Assembly (NCBI RefSeq): GCF_028867965.1
Contig: NZ_JAPQNT010000001.1
Location: 372,001 to 436,000 of the forward strand
Direction of reading: 5' to 3'
Source of the DNA: Flavobacterium sp. SUN046
GTDB taxonomy: Bacteria; Bacteroidota; Bacteroidia; Flavobacteriales; Flavobacteriaceae
DNA length: 64,000 nucleotides
The notes beneath the pieces were generated by a model. It saw nothing but the letters and a program-made list of their open reading frames with translations. It had not been told where the DNA came from and did not search any database. Made by a program: the position numbers and the translations under genes. This document shows, piece by piece, positions 15,782 through 25,129 of the stretch. Position 1 is the stretch's first letter; every line of letters starts with the position of its first letter.

Positions 15782-17053
15782 TTAGTTAATAGTATCAAAT
15801 CCGGTGTACTTGCGCAACACTTCTGGAATTACAATGCCGTTAGGAGTTTGATAGTTTTCTAAAATTCCTGCTAAAACTCTTGGTAAAGCAAGTGAACTTC
15901 CGTTTAAGGTATGTGCCAATTGGTTTTTACCATCTTTATCTCTGAATCGCAATTTTAAGCGGTTTGCTTGAAAAGTTTCAAAATTAGAAACAGATGAGAT
16001 TTCCAGCCATCGATCTTGAGCAGTTGAAAACACTTCAAAATCGTAGGTTAATGCCGACGCAAATCCCATGTCGCCGCCACAAAGACGTAAAACTCGGTAA
16101 GGCAATTTTAATTCATCTAAAATTTCTTTAACGTGAGCTACCATTCCGTCAAGCGCTTGGTATGATTTATCTGGGTGTTCAATGCGAACAATTTCTACTT
16201 TATCAAATTGATGCAAACGATTTAATCCACGAACGTGTGCACCCCAAGAACCAGCTTCACGACGAAAACATGGCGTGTAACCTGTGCACAAAATAGGCAA
16301 TTCGGATTCATTTATAATCACATCTCGAAAGATGTTGGTTACTGGAACTTCTGCGGTTGGAATTAAATATAAATTATCTTTAGAATCATGATACATTTGA
16401 CCTTCTTTATCAGGCAATTGACCAGTTCCATAAGCTGATGCTTCGTTAACTAAATGTGGGACTTGGTATTCTAGATAACCTGCATCGGTATTTTTATCTA
16501 AAAAATAAGAAATTAAAGCACGTTGTAATTTGGCTCCTTTTCCTTTATAAACAGGAAAGCCTGGTGCTGTGATTTTGGTTCCTAATTCAAAATCTACTAT
16601 ATCGTATTTTTTAATCAATTCCCAATGAGGCAATGCGCCTTCATGTAATTTAGGAATTTCTCCTGATTCAAAAACATTTAGGTTTTCTTCAGGAGTTTTT
16701 CCAACCGGAACAATATCGGCAGGAAGATTGGGCAACAAATACATTTTTTGAGTTAAGTCTTGAGTTATAGCTTCTAATTTATCGGCTGCAGCTTTACTTT
16801 TTTCTTTTAATGAAACGTTTTTTAATTTTAAAATCTCTGCTTTAGATTTTTCTCCGTTTTTCATTAAATCACCAATATCTTTGGATAATTTATTAGATTC
16901 TGACAAAGCATTATCCATTTCTGCTTGAATACTTCTTCGGTTTTCATCCAGTTGAACAACTTCTTCTACAAGCGCTTTAGCATCCATATTTCTTTTGGCT
17001 AAAGCTGTAATTACTTTCTCTTGATTTTCTCTAACAAAGGCTATTTGTAACAT
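15782..17053 (-). CDS. serS: Seryl-tRNA synthetase
   Basis: The 423-residue class II synthetase charges tRNA-Ser. Its N-terminal antiparallel coiled coil (about 30-105) binds the tRNA long variable arm. The catalytic core shows LIPTAEVPVTN, motif 2 CFRREAGSWG, EISSVSNFETFQANR and motif 3 HTLNGSSLALPRVLAGILE. The length is normal. A TAAATTTG promoter element lies 21 bp before the start. Confidence 0.97.
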   Translation of the reverse strand: MLQIAFVRENQEKVITALAKRNMDAKALVEEVVQLDENRRSIQAEMDNALSESNKLSKDIGDLMKNGEKSKAEILKLKNVSLKEKSKAAADKLEAITQDLTQKMYLLPNLPADIVPVGKTPEENLNVFESGEIPKLHEGALPHWELIKKYDIVDFELGTKITAPGFPVYKGKGAKLQRALISYFLDKNTDAGYLEYQVPHLVNEASAYGTGQLPDKEGQMYHDSKDNLYLIPTAEVPVTNIFRDVIINESELPILCTGYTPCFRREAGSWGAHVRGLNRLHQFDKVEIVRIEHPDKSYQALDGMVAHVKEILDELKLPYRVLRLCGGDMGFASALTYDFEVFSTAQDRWLEISSVSNFETFQANRLKLRFRDKDGKNQLAHTLNGSSLALPRVLAGILENYQTPNGIVIPEVLRKYTGFDTIN

Positions 17054-17074
17054 GACTTAATTTTTATAAGATTG

Positions 17075-17082
17075 CAAATTTA
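17075..17082 (-). promoter_or_regulatory. -7 element TAAATTTG of serS
   Basis: Minus-strand match to TANNTTTG, 21 bp before the serS ATG. No clear -33 TTTG at standard spacing. Confidence 0.4.
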
Positions 17083-17204
17083 TGAAATTGGTTTCTATTT
17101 AAAGAACATTATAAAAAAGAATGTACTTCACTTTAAAGCTGTCAATAATAGCATATTAATACAATTTTAATAAAGTTTTACCAAGCAACGATTTGAAATA
17201 ATAC

Positions 17205-17212
17205 TATATTTG
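17205..17212 (+). promoter_or_regulatory. -7 element TATATTTG of the M1 peptidase gene
   Basis: Exact TANNTTTG match, 19 bp before the ATG at 17232. Confidence 0.4.
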
Positions 17213-17231
17213 CATAAAATTGCATAATAAA

Positions 17232-19157
17232 ATGAAAAAAACCTACTTATTCTTTTTTCTAATCACAATTACGTTTTCATTTGCTCAAAAACAACAAGAA
17301 AACTTAAACGAAATTGTAAATTCTGAAATGAAATCGGCATACAAGTTACTGAATGTTGCAGTAAACGCCAATACATTAAATTATGATGTTACTTATCATC
17401 AATTAGAATTTACGGTAGATCCATCAGTTTATGCTATTAACGGAAAAGTAACTACTACATTTACTGCATTATCAAATATGAATACAATAACTTTTGATAT
17501 GGCAAACGAATTGACTGTGAGCTCTGTAAAAATGAATGCTATGAATTTAACTTTTGCTGAAAGTGGAAATAATGAATTAGTGATTACTTTACCTGCAACT
17601 CAACTTGCTGGAACAAGTGGAACTGTTGAAATTACCTATTCAGGTACTCCACCATTAAATGGTTTTAATGCTTTTACAACTCAAGTAAGACCCAATGGCA
17701 GCAACACTTTGTACACGCTTTCAGAGCCTTTTGGAGCTAGAGATTGGTGGCCTTGCAAACAAGATTTGAACGATAAAGTAAACTCAATTGATGTTTACAT
17801 AACGGCTCCTTCTCAATACATTGCAGTTTCTAATGGTGTTGAACCTGAAGCTCCAGTTGTTAATGGCGCCAATAAAACAACCCATTTTCATCATGGCTAT
17901 CCTATTCCGGCCTACTTAATATGCATGGCGGTTACTGATTATTCTGTTTACAATCAATCTGCTGGAACTGCACCAAATACATATCCTATTGTTAATTATA
18001 TTTATCCAGAAGATTTTGATGCCACTTTACAAACGCAATTAGATCAAACGCCTTTAATTTTGGATTTATATAGTAATTTATTTGAAATTTATCCATTTCA
18101 TAATGAAAAATATGGCCATGCACAATTTGGTTGGGGTGGCGGAATGGAGCATACAACGGTTTCATTTATGGTTGGTTTTGAAAGACAATTAATTGCGCAT
18201 GAAATGGCACATCAATGGTTTGGTGACAAAATAACTTGCGGAACGTGGAAAGACATTTGGTTAAACGAAGGTTTTGCTACTTATGTGGCGTCAATGGTTA
18301 TTGAAAATTTTGACGGAAGTGCCGCATTCGTTACAGACAAGACTAATATGATCAACAGTATAACTTCTCAAACTGGAGGAGCAGTTTACTTAACAGATAC
18401 CGAAGCTACTAATGTAAATCGTATTTTTAGCTCGAGATTATCATACAATAAAGGCGCAATGGTTTTAAATATGTTGCGATTAAAATTAGGCGATACCAAT
18501 TTTTTTCAAGGAATTAGAAATTATTTAGCCGATAGTAATTTAGCCTACAAATATGCAACAACAACCGATTTTAAAACTAAGATGGAAGCTGTTTATGGCT
18601 CAAGTCTAACCGAATTTTTTAATGATTGGATTTACAAACAAGGTTATCCGACTTATGCAATAACTGCACAAAATTGGGGTGCTGGTCAAGTTAAAATCAC
18701 TGTAAATCAATCACAATCTAACGCATCGGTTACTTTTTTCGAAATGCCTTTACCAATACGTATTACTGGAACTGGCGGACAAGTATATGATACAATAATC
18801 GATAACACAACTAATAATCAACAATTTATCATATCTGTACCTTTTTCAATGACAGGATTTCAGTTTGACCCTAAAAAAGATATTATTACAAAAAATAATT
18901 CGGTTACCTTAACCAATGATTCTTTCGAGTTGGAAAAAGCAATTGCAGTTTATCCAAATCCGGTAATTGACGAATTACATATTCAAATGCCTTCAGATAT
19001 ATCAATTGAAAAAATAACTGTATTTAATAATTTAGGTCAAAAAGTAATAGAAAATAAAGCATTAGATTTTTCTATTTCAAATCTTTCATCAGGAGTACTT
19101 TTCGTTCAAATTGAAACTTCAAAAGGAATATTTCATAAAAAAATTATAAAAAATTAA
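17232..19157 (+). CDS. Secreted M1 aminopeptidase with T9SS sorting domain
   Basis: A signal peptide (MKKTYLFFFLITITFSFAQ) is followed by an aminopeptidase N-like domain. The substrate-binding motif GGMEHTT stands in for GAMEN, and the zinc site HEMAHQWFG with NEGFAT supplies the third ligand. About 75 C-terminal residues form a type A sorting domain (VYPNPVIDELHIQM, then a terminal basic FHKKIIKN). It is therefore exported by the type IX secretion system and attached to or released from the cell surface, where it trims peptides. The start at 17232 is chosen over 17220 because the signal peptide follows directly. Confidence 0.93.
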   Translation: MKKTYLFFFLITITFSFAQKQQENLNEIVNSEMKSAYKLLNVAVNANTLNYDVTYHQLEFTVDPSVYAINGKVTTTFTALSNMNTITFDMANELTVSSVKMNAMNLTFAESGNNELVITLPATQLAGTSGTVEITYSGTPPLNGFNAFTTQVRPNGSNTLYTLSEPFGARDWWPCKQDLNDKVNSIDVYITAPSQYIAVSNGVEPEAPVVNGANKTTHFHHGYPIPAYLICMAVTDYSVYNQSAGTAPNTYPIVNYIYPEDFDATLQTQLDQTPLILDLYSNLFEIYPFHNEKYGHAQFGWGGGMEHTTVSFMVGFERQLIAHEMAHQWFGDKITCGTWKDIWLNEGFATYVASMVIENFDGSAAFVTDKTNMINSITSQTGGAVYLTDTEATNVNRIFSSRLSYNKGAMVLNMLRLKLGDTNFFQGIRNYLADSNLAYKYATTTDFKTKMEAVYGSSLTEFFNDWIYKQGYPTYAITAQNWGAGQVKITVNQSQSNASVTFFEMPLPIRITGTGGQVYDTIIDNTTNNQQFIISVPFSMTGFQFDPKKDIITKNNSVTLTNDSFELEKAIAVYPNPVIDELHIQMPSDISIEKITVFNNLGQKVIENKALDFSISNLSSGVLFVQIETSKGIFHKKIIKN

Positions 19158-19182
19158 CCACAATCAACATATTTAGTAAAAA

Positions 19183-19205
19183 GTAAGGCGAAAACCTTAC
19201 TTTTG
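19183..19205 (+). promoter_or_regulatory. rseP promoter with overlapping hairpin
   Basis: The -7 element TACTTTTG (19198-19205) lies 29 bp before rseP. Its first bases are also part of the stem GTAAGG-N6-CCTTAC (19183-19200), followed by TTTT, which may end the upstream M1 peptidase transcript. Confidence 0.4.
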
Positions 19206-19234
19206 CCTTTTATAACAATACTGAAATACAAAAA

Positions 19235-20581
19235 ATGGAATTTGCAATTAAACTAGCTCAGTTTCTTCTGAGCCTATCAATACTTATTATTCTTCACGAA
19301 TTAGGACATTTTATACCTGCCAAATTATTTAAAACTAGGGTTGAAAAATTTTATCTTTTCTTCGATGTAAAATATTCTTTACTAAAAAAGAAAATCGGCG
19401 AAACAGAATACGGAATCGGTTGGCTACCACTTGGCGGTTACGTTAAAATTGCCGGAATGATTGACGAAAGCATGGACACAGAGCAAATGCAAGGCGAGCC
19501 ACAACCTTGGGAATTTCGTTCTAAACCAGCTTGGCAACGTTTAATTATTATGTTGGGCGGAGTTACGGTAAACTTCATTTTAGCATTTATCATTTATATT
19601 GGAATGACTTTTTTTTATGGCGAACAATACATTGCTAATGATAATGTGAAAGATGGAATTTGGATAAACAATCCAACGGTTGAAAAGTTGGGATTTAAAA
19701 CTGGTGACAAAATAGTATCTATCGATGGCGTAAAAGTGAAAAAATTTGGAGACATTAATAAAGAGTTATTTCTTGCTAAAGAAGTTGTTTTAGACCGTAG
19801 CGGAAAAGAAATAAAAATAAAATTACCGATTAATTTTATTGATCAAATGTTGAAATCGGAAAGAAGTTCTTTAATTAATCTTCGAGTTCCATTTGTTATT
19901 GGTGCTGTTCCTAACGAATCTCCAAACAAAGGTGTTTTAAAACCAAAAGACCTAATTCTTAGTTTCAATGGTCAAAAAGTGAAATATGCCGACGAATTAA
20001 TTGAAACAGCCAAAAATTTTAGAGGAAAATCAGTACCATCAATTATTAAACGTGAAGGAAAAGATATCGCAGTTAATTTAAAAATCAATGATAGTGCGAA
20101 ATTTGTAGTGCAACAACAAACAATACTTCTTTATGACAACATAGAAAAATTGGATTTATATAAAATCAACAAACAAGAATATGATTTCTTCCAATCTATA
20201 CCAGTAGGAATTAATAAAGGTTTTGACGAGCTAGCAAGTTACGGAAAACAACTTAAAGCTATTTTTACGCCAAGTACAGGCGCATACAAAGGTGTTGGAG
20301 GATTTGGAGCTATATTTAATATTTTCCCAACTTCTTGGAGCTGGTTTGCTTTTTGGAATATTACCGCATTATTATCAATTATGCTAGGAGTTATGAACTT
20401 ATTACCGATTCCGGCTTTAGATGGCGGACATGTAATTTTTCTTTTATTCGAAATTGTATCAGGAAAAAAACCAAGTGATAAGTTTTTAGAAAAAGCGCAA
20501 ATGGTTGGTATTGTTTTACTTATTGCGCTACTTTTATTCGCAAACGGAAATGATATTTACAAAGCAATAGTTGGAAAATAA
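19235..20581 (+). CDS. rseP: RIP metalloprotease RseP
   Basis: The 448-residue site-2 intramembrane protease cleaves membrane anchors in regulated proteolysis (anti-sigma factors, signal peptide remnants). The first helix carries HELGHFIPA (zinc HEXXH). GGYVKIAGM follows, then two PDZ-like regions (about 135-200 and 215-285), and a C-terminal helix bears NLLPIPALDGG with the third zinc ligand. The architecture and length are standard. It precedes tRNA-Asn. Confidence 0.96.
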   Translation: MEFAIKLAQFLLSLSILIILHELGHFIPAKLFKTRVEKFYLFFDVKYSLLKKKIGETEYGIGWLPLGGYVKIAGMIDESMDTEQMQGEPQPWEFRSKPAWQRLIIMLGGVTVNFILAFIIYIGMTFFYGEQYIANDNVKDGIWINNPTVEKLGFKTGDKIVSIDGVKVKKFGDINKELFLAKEVVLDRSGKEIKIKLPINFIDQMLKSERSSLINLRVPFVIGAVPNESPNKGVLKPKDLILSFNGQKVKYADELIETAKNFRGKSVPSIIKREGKDIAVNLKINDSAKFVVQQQTILLYDNIEKLDLYKINKQEYDFFQSIPVGINKGFDELASYGKQLKAIFTPSTGAYKGVGGFGAIFNIFPTSWSWFAFWNITALLSIMLGVMNLLPIPALDGGHVIFLLFEIVSGKKPSDKFLEKAQMVGIVLLIALLLFANGNDIYKAIVGK

Positions 20582-20607
20582 AAAAAATAAAAAATTATCG
20601 TTTTTTG

Positions 20608-20638
20608 TTTGCAAAAAATAAAAAACGCTTTATATTTG
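20608..20638 (+). promoter_or_regulatory. Perfect Bacteroidetes promoter of tRNA-Asn
   Basis: TTTG (20608-20611), exactly 19 bp, then TATATTTG (20631-20638) match the TTTG-N19-TANNTTTG consensus fully. The tRNA starts 50 bp downstream, leaving a short 5' leader. Confidence 0.8.
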
Positions 20639-20687
20639 CAACCGCTTAGCAGATGATTCATCATCTTAAAAGCAAAAAAATACAGTT

Positions 20688-20761
20688 TCCTTCTTAGCTC
20701 AGTTGGTTAGAGCATCTGACTGTTAATCAGAGGGTCCTTGGTTCGAGCCCAAGAGAGGGAG
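20688..20761 (+). tRNA. tRNA-Asn (anticodon GTT)
   Basis: A complete cloverleaf can be folded: acceptor stem TCCTTCT/AGAGGGA, D arm GCTC-AGTTGGTTA-GAGC, anticodon arm TCTGA-CTGTTAA-TCAGA, and T arm CTTGG-TTCGAGC-CCAAG. The anticodon is GTT. The discriminator base is G, and CCA is not encoded. Confidence 0.97.
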
Positions 20762-20768
20762 CTTTTTA

Positions 20769-20799
20769 AAAGACTATCAGCAATGATAGTCTTTTTTTT
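20769..20799 (+). terminator. Rho-independent terminator after tRNA-Asn
   Basis: 11-bp stem AAAGACTATCA/TGATAGTCTTT with a GCAA tetraloop followed by a T run. Confidence 0.9.
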
Positions 20800-20810
20800 A
20801 TTTATAAAAT

Positions 20811-21005
20811 CTATGATTCATCTTTAGTTGTTTTCACCAAGCTAATTCCTGAGATGAAAAACACAATTCCTAACATACCATAAACCACTAACGATTTTAT
20901 ATCGCGTGTGCTTCCTGATGTAGCTGTAAAGACAAAAGCAGTGTAAATCAATCCTCCTATTCCCAATAAAGTTAATAGTGCTCCAAACATTCTTTTTAAA
21001 TTCAT
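20811..21005 (-). CDS. Small two-helix membrane protein
   Basis: The 64-residue protein has two hydrophobic segments (about 8-27 and 40-58) and a short polar link with SGSTRDIK. Compact proteins of this kind are common and conserved in flavobacteria. No function is assigned. It runs convergently to tRNA-Asn. Confidence 0.65.
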   Translation of the reverse strand: MNLKRMFGALLTLLGIGGLIYTAFVFTATSGSTRDIKSLVVYGMLGIVFFISGISLVKTTKDES

Positions 21006-21232
21006 AATTGTAGTTTTTTGTTTATTCTACAAAGTTGAATTTTAAAATAGCTATGCGTGTTATGTAAGTTTGAGAATGTGTTATATGTTGATGGGTTTTA
21101 TTTAAAATTAATTTTTTATTCTCATCAACCAACAGATTATATATCTTGTAACAAGTTTGACAAGATTAGATTAGCTTTATATGGAAAGATTTTTTAGAAC
21201 ATCATTTAAACACAATATTTTGATAGATACTA

Positions 21233-21826
21233 CTAACCGCGCTTCAACCATCCAGTAACACTAAACCTACGTTCATTTGTAACTAAAACTTCGTGTTCTA
21301 AATCTTGACTTTTAAAGAAAACTGTTTTACCTTGTGTGGGTGCAATTGTTTGGTTATTATTGGTTTGGTATATTTTTAATTCACCACCATCTGTAGGTTT
21401 CCAATTGGGATTTAGGTAGCTAATCATCGAAAATTGCCGTTTAGCATCATCTTCAAATTGATCAAAATGTGGTTTGTAAAAACTTCCAACTTCATACAAA
21501 GAGTAATGAAATTCATAACTTTTTATATTGGTAAAACAACTCTGGTTTAAATGTGCTACAAAAGCATCCATTTTATCAAAAAAAGCGTTTTCAAATTCAT
21601 TATTATGCTTTCTATCCAACCAATAAATCTTATCATTTCGAATGGTGTTGTCATAAATCATTTTGCTGTCATTGCCTACACCAGCAGCTTTCATTTGGTG
21701 ACTTTCATTTAATGTCAACATATTTTGTTTAAGGTGTTGGCACAAATCATCACTTAAAAAATCGTCGGCTATTCCAACATTATTTTCTATAAAACTTGTA
21801 ATTAAAGTTTCAAAACTGGCATCCAT
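21233..21826 (-). CDS. 2-oxoglutarate and Fe(II)-dependent oxygenase (prolyl 4-hydroxylase-like)
   Basis: The 197-residue protein of the P4Hc fold has iron ligands in HFDQF near residue 118 (HxD). The distal histidine is in DLEHEV, and the 2-oxoglutarate-binding arginine lies in RRFSVTGWLKRG at the C-terminus. The segment SMISYLNPNWKPTDGGELKIY is characteristic of the family. It would hydroxylate a protein or small substrate that the sequence does not reveal. It is a single-gene unit. Confidence 0.88.
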   Translation of the reverse strand: MDASFETLITSFIENNVGIADDFLSDDLCQHLKQNMLTLNESHQMKAAGVGNDSKMIYDNTIRNDKIYWLDRKHNNEFENAFFDKMDAFVAHLNQSCFTNIKSYEFHYSLYEVGSFYKPHFDQFEDDAKRQFSMISYLNPNWKPTDGGELKIYQTNNNQTIAPTQGKTVFFKSQDLEHEVLVTNERRFSVTGWLKRG

Positions 21827-22030
21827 AGTGCATTTTTACTTGATAAGACAAGTTGGAGCAAGGTAATCAATTTTAATTTGCTTATCCGTTATATAAAAAG
21901 TAGAATATCCTTAAAATAAATAGTGAACTTTTACTAAAATCTACTTTAAATTATATTTTATTTAAAAATTATCTTTTAACCCTAATTTTTTTAAGCATTT
22001 TATGTTTATGAATGATTATTTTTTAATTTT

Positions 22031-22049
22031 ACCCTATTAAATTTAGGGT
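22031..22049 (+). promoter_or_regulatory. Candidate operator ACCCTA-N7-TAGGGT before the ammonium transporter
   Basis: An inverted repeat with 6-bp arms lies 20 bp before the ATG at 22070, with a further ACCCTA half-site at 21979-21984. No regulator can be assigned from the window. Confidence 0.35.
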
Positions 22050-22069
22050 TTATATAAAATAAAATCAAA

Positions 22070-23407
22070 ATGGCAATAGAAAAACGTTGGATATCGGCTT
22101 TTATAATTATTACTATTGTAGCAATCACTGGTTTGTTTTGGCCGCATGAACAGGCTTCGGTTTCTCAATCGTTCAACGATACTACGGCTATTAATTTTGC
22201 CGATGTGGCTTGGTTGCTTACTGCTTCGTGTTTAGTATTATTAATGACTCCGGGTTTATCGTTTTTTTATGGCGGCATGGTTGGCAAGAAAAATGTTATT
22301 TCAACTATGCTAAAAAGTTTTATTTGCCTTGGTGTAATTAGTCTACTTTGGGTTGCAGTTGGCTTTAGCTTGTCTTTTGGAAGTCCAATAGGTATTACAA
22401 TTGACGGACACCATTATGGTATTATTGGAAATCCGTTTGACTATGCTTTTTTCAATCAAGTTGATGTTTTGCCTAATAAAACTCTTGGTTCTTCAATACC
22501 ATTTATTCTTTTTGCTCTTTTTCAAATGAAATTTGCCGTAATTACTCCTGCTATTATAACTGGAGCTTTGGCAGAACGCATCCGATTTATCTCGTTTTTA
22601 TTATTTATTTGTTTGTTTACCATTTTTATTTATGCGCCACTTTGCCACATGATTTGGCATCCAAACGGATTGTTGGGAAGTTATTTTGGCGTGAAAGATT
22701 TTGCTGGCGGAACTGTAGTTCACATGAGCGCAGGTTTTGCAGCGCTTGCAGGTGTGATTGTGTTGGGCAAACGAAAAAATAGCGAACATATACCTACTAA
22801 TATACCATTTGTGCTATTAGGAACTGGCTTATTATGGTTTGGTTGGTTCGGATTTAATGCTGGCTCAGCACTCGCAGCCAATGCAACTGCAGCAATGGCA
22901 TTTGCAACTACAACAATCGCATCAGCATCGGCAATGATGACTTGGGTATTTTTTGACAGAATAAATGGCAGAAAAGTATCAGCACTTGGCGCTTGTATTG
23001 GAGCCGTTGTTGGCTTGGTAGTAATTACACCATCGGCAGGATATATCACAATTCCGCAGAGTATTTTCTTCGGATTTATAGGAGCCATCGTTTCAAATAA
23101 AATGGTGTATTGGAAAAAACTAAAACAAATTGACGACACTTTAGACGTATTTGCATGTCACGGTGTTGGCGGAATTATGGGAATGATACTAACTGCAATT
23201 TTTGCTCAAGGAGAAAATGCAAGTCTGTTGCATGGTGGTTGGCATATTTTTGGACACCACATGATGGCTTTGGTTTTGGTAAGTGTATTTACTTTTGGTG
23301 GTGCTTATATTTTATTCAAATTTACAAATGCAATAATTCCGATAAGAGTAAGCGAGGAATCTGAAGACATTGGCCTAGATTTATCACAACACGGAGAAAA
23401 ATTTTAA
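22070..23407 (+). CDS. amt: Ammonium transporter (Amt family)
   Basis: The 445-residue channel has about eleven membrane helices. Signatures include TPGLSFFYGGMVGKKN near the N-terminus, TGALAERIRF, the pore-lining HMSAGFAALAG and FACHGVGGIMGM with the second pore histidine. It imports ammonium. No glnK/PII gene follows, although amt and glnK are often paired, so PII control must come from elsewhere or be absent. An inverted repeat upstream may be its operator. Confidence 0.95.
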   Translation: MAIEKRWISAFIIITIVAITGLFWPHEQASVSQSFNDTTAINFADVAWLLTASCLVLLMTPGLSFFYGGMVGKKNVISTMLKSFICLGVISLLWVAVGFSLSFGSPIGITIDGHHYGIIGNPFDYAFFNQVDVLPNKTLGSSIPFILFALFQMKFAVITPAIITGALAERIRFISFLLFICLFTIFIYAPLCHMIWHPNGLLGSYFGVKDFAGGTVVHMSAGFAALAGVIVLGKRKNSEHIPTNIPFVLLGTGLLWFGWFGFNAGSALAANATAAMAFATTTIASASAMMTWVFFDRINGRKVSALGACIGAVVGLVVITPSAGYITIPQSIFFGFIGAIVSNKMVYWKKLKQIDDTLDVFACHGVGGIMGMILTAIFAQGENASLLHGGWHIFGHHMMALVLVSVFTFGGAYILFKFTNAIIPIRVSEESEDIGLDLSQHGEKF

Positions 23408-23453
23408 CACGCTTATTTCCAAACTTTTTTCTACTTTTATAAAAACTAAAAGC

Positions 23454-23948
23454 ATGAAAAAAATATTATTATTATTGTTGACTTCAACAATAGTTTTTGC
23501 ACAAAAAAGTGAAGCTGATAAAACTGAGATAAATACCACTTTAAATAATTGGCACAAAGCTGCTGCTACAGCAAATTTTAAAGATTACTTTGATGTTCTA
23601 ACTGATGATGCCATTTATATTGGTACCGATGCAACTGAAAATTGGAATAAAGTACAGTTTCAAGCCTTTGCAAAACCCTATTTTGACAAAGGAAAAGCTT
23701 GGAATTTTTCAGCCCTAGAACGCCATATCTATTTTTCTAAAGATGGCAAAATGGCTTGGTTTGATGAACTTTTAGACACTCAAATGAAAATTTGTCGCGG
23801 TTCTGGAGTTTTAGTAAAAATAAAAAATAAATGGTTTATAAAGCATTACGTATTATCGATGACAATTCCAAACGACACAACTAAAGACGTTATCAAAATA
23901 AAAACTCCTATTGAAGATGTCATTTTAGAAAAATTAAAATCCAAATAA
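23454..23948 (+). CDS. Secreted SnoaL/NTF2-like (DUF4440-type) protein
   Basis: The 164-residue protein has a signal peptide (MKKILLLLLTSTIVFAQ) followed by an NTF2-like fold. Its first helix INTTLNNWHKAAATANFKDYF leads into the typical DDAIYIGTDATENW strand. The fold serves in small hydrolases and ligand-binding proteins, and the substrate is unknown. It lies 46 bp after amt, possibly cotranscribed, and is closed by a hairpin at 23981-24004. Confidence 0.78.
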   Translation: MKKILLLLLTSTIVFAQKSEADKTEINTTLNNWHKAAATANFKDYFDVLTDDAIYIGTDATENWNKVQFQAFAKPYFDKGKAWNFSALERHIYFSKDGKMAWFDELLDTQMKICRGSGVLVKIKNKWFIKHYVLSMTIPNDTTKDVIKIKTPIEDVILEKLKSK

Positions 23949-23980
23949 AACCCTTTATTTCTTACCGTTATAAAAAAAAT

Positions 23981-24004
23981 AAACTCTTTTTAGAGTTTTT
24001 TTTT
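23981..24004 (+). terminator. Rho-independent terminator
   Basis: Stem AAACTCT/AGAGTTT with a short T loop, followed by a run of T. Confidence 0.8.
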
Positions 24005-24072
24005 GTTTAAATAAAACCAAACTGTTTTTTATCTCGTAAATCAATTTATAACAAGAACAAAAAACAAGAACA

Positions 24073-24501
24073 ATGAAAATTAATAAAAAAGTTAAATTCG
24101 CTATTTACAGCGTTTTAGGATTCTTCCTATTGCTGTTTGTGATTTTGGTTTACCACATCGCTACAGCCAAACCAGTTGAAAATGCTACAATACAAGTTAG
24201 CCGAATAGATTTTGACAAACCGTTTGATTCTTCTACTACGGTTGAAATTAAAAAAGAACTTCATTCTATTGCCGGCGTAAAATCTGAAATTATTGTGAAA
24301 AAAAATGTTGTAGTGTATTTTCATGACAACAGAGTTGCAGATTCTAAAAAAATCTATGATGAATTAATGACTAAAGGAAACTATAAAGCAGAACGGTTTG
24401 TACTTCCTGCTAATATGTTAAACAAACAAGTTTGCCCGGTAATGAAAAGAGATGGCATTAGCTATAAATTTACCAAACTTATACAAGGAATTTTTAATTA
24501 A
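24073..24501 (+). CDS. Membrane-anchored protein with HMA-like fold
   Basis: The 142-residue protein has one transmembrane helix (about 12-33) and a periplasmic region. The pattern SSTTVEIKKELHSIAGVKSEIIVKKNVVVYFHD, with a later helix, resembles a heavy-metal-associated beta-alpha-beta-beta-alpha-beta domain but lacks the CXXC metal site. A single cysteine occurs in NKQVCPVMKR. The next gene, 19 bp away, encodes a haemoglobin-like lipoprotein, so the pair is probably cotranscribed. The function is not known, and the HMA call is a fold guess. Confidence 0.55.
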   Translation: MKINKKVKFAIYSVLGFFLLLFVILVYHIATAKPVENATIQVSRIDFDKPFDSSTTVEIKKELHSIAGVKSEIIVKKNVVVYFHDNRVADSKKIYDELMTKGNYKAERFVLPANMLNKQVCPVMKRDGISYKFTKLIQGIFN

Positions 24502-24520
24502 TCTTTAAATATATATTGTT

Positions 24521-25111
24521 ATGACTAAGTATTCAAAATTCGCATTAATTGCGCTAGTACTAGGAGCATCATTTTTTACTTCTTGTAGTAAAGATAACGA
24601 AGATACTCCAGCAGCAACGCCTTCAATCTACGCTAGATTAGGTGGAACAACATTGGTTCAAGATCCAGACGCAGCTACTGGTGTAATGATTGAACAAGGC
24701 CGTTTAAGTTACAGAAAAGTAGTAAACACAACTATTGGTTTAATTGTTGCTGATGTGCAAAACAATGCGCCAGGAAATTTATCAGCTCATTTCGCACCAT
24801 TACTAGGTGAAGTTGGAGCTGGAAACACAACAAATTTAGCTGAATTGGTTGACAATTTAACTGACTTTTTCTCATACAACACTGGCGGCACAAATGCTGT
24901 TAATGTTTATTCGGGATTGTCAATGGTTGACGCCCACAATCCAGCTGTTAACACAAGAATGGGAGTAAAAGCAACTAGTGCTAACTACGACAAATTTGAA
25001 GGTTATGTAGGTGCTGCCGCTGTTCAAAACGGTGTAGCTGCTAACACACAACTTTATACAGATGTTGTAGCGGTATTAGAATCGTTAAGAGCTCCAATTG
25101 TTCAACAATAG
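24521..25111 (+). CDS. Exported lipoprotein resembling a group I truncated haemoglobin
   Basis: The 196-residue protein has a lipoprotein signal with the lipobox around FFTSC (Cys near residue 22). The remainder follows the truncated-globin pattern: SIYARLGG at the start, FFSYNTGG, YSGLSMVDAH with the expected proximal histidine, a NYDKFEGYVG helix, and a closing VVAVLESLRAPIVQQ. Globins of this class bind haem and O2 or NO. A lipid-anchored periplasmic form would be unusual, since they are normally cytoplasmic. Haem binding is inferred from motif position only. It ends at a strong terminator. Confidence 0.6.
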   Translation: MTKYSKFALIALVLGASFFTSCSKDNEDTPAATPSIYARLGGTTLVQDPDAATGVMIEQGRLSYRKVVNTTIGLIVADVQNNAPGNLSAHFAPLLGEVGAGNTTNLAELVDNLTDFFSYNTGGTNAVNVYSGLSMVDAHNPAVNTRMGVKATSANYDKFEGYVGAAAVQNGVAANTQLYTDVVAVLESLRAPIVQQ

Positions 25112-25129
25112 AGTTTTTGTTTAGAGTGG

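Noticed and set aside
22720..23139. Minus-strand open frame of 139 codons inside amt
   Set aside because: It lies wholly opposite a clear ammonium transporter and has low-complexity composition with no recognisable domain; it is a shadow frame.
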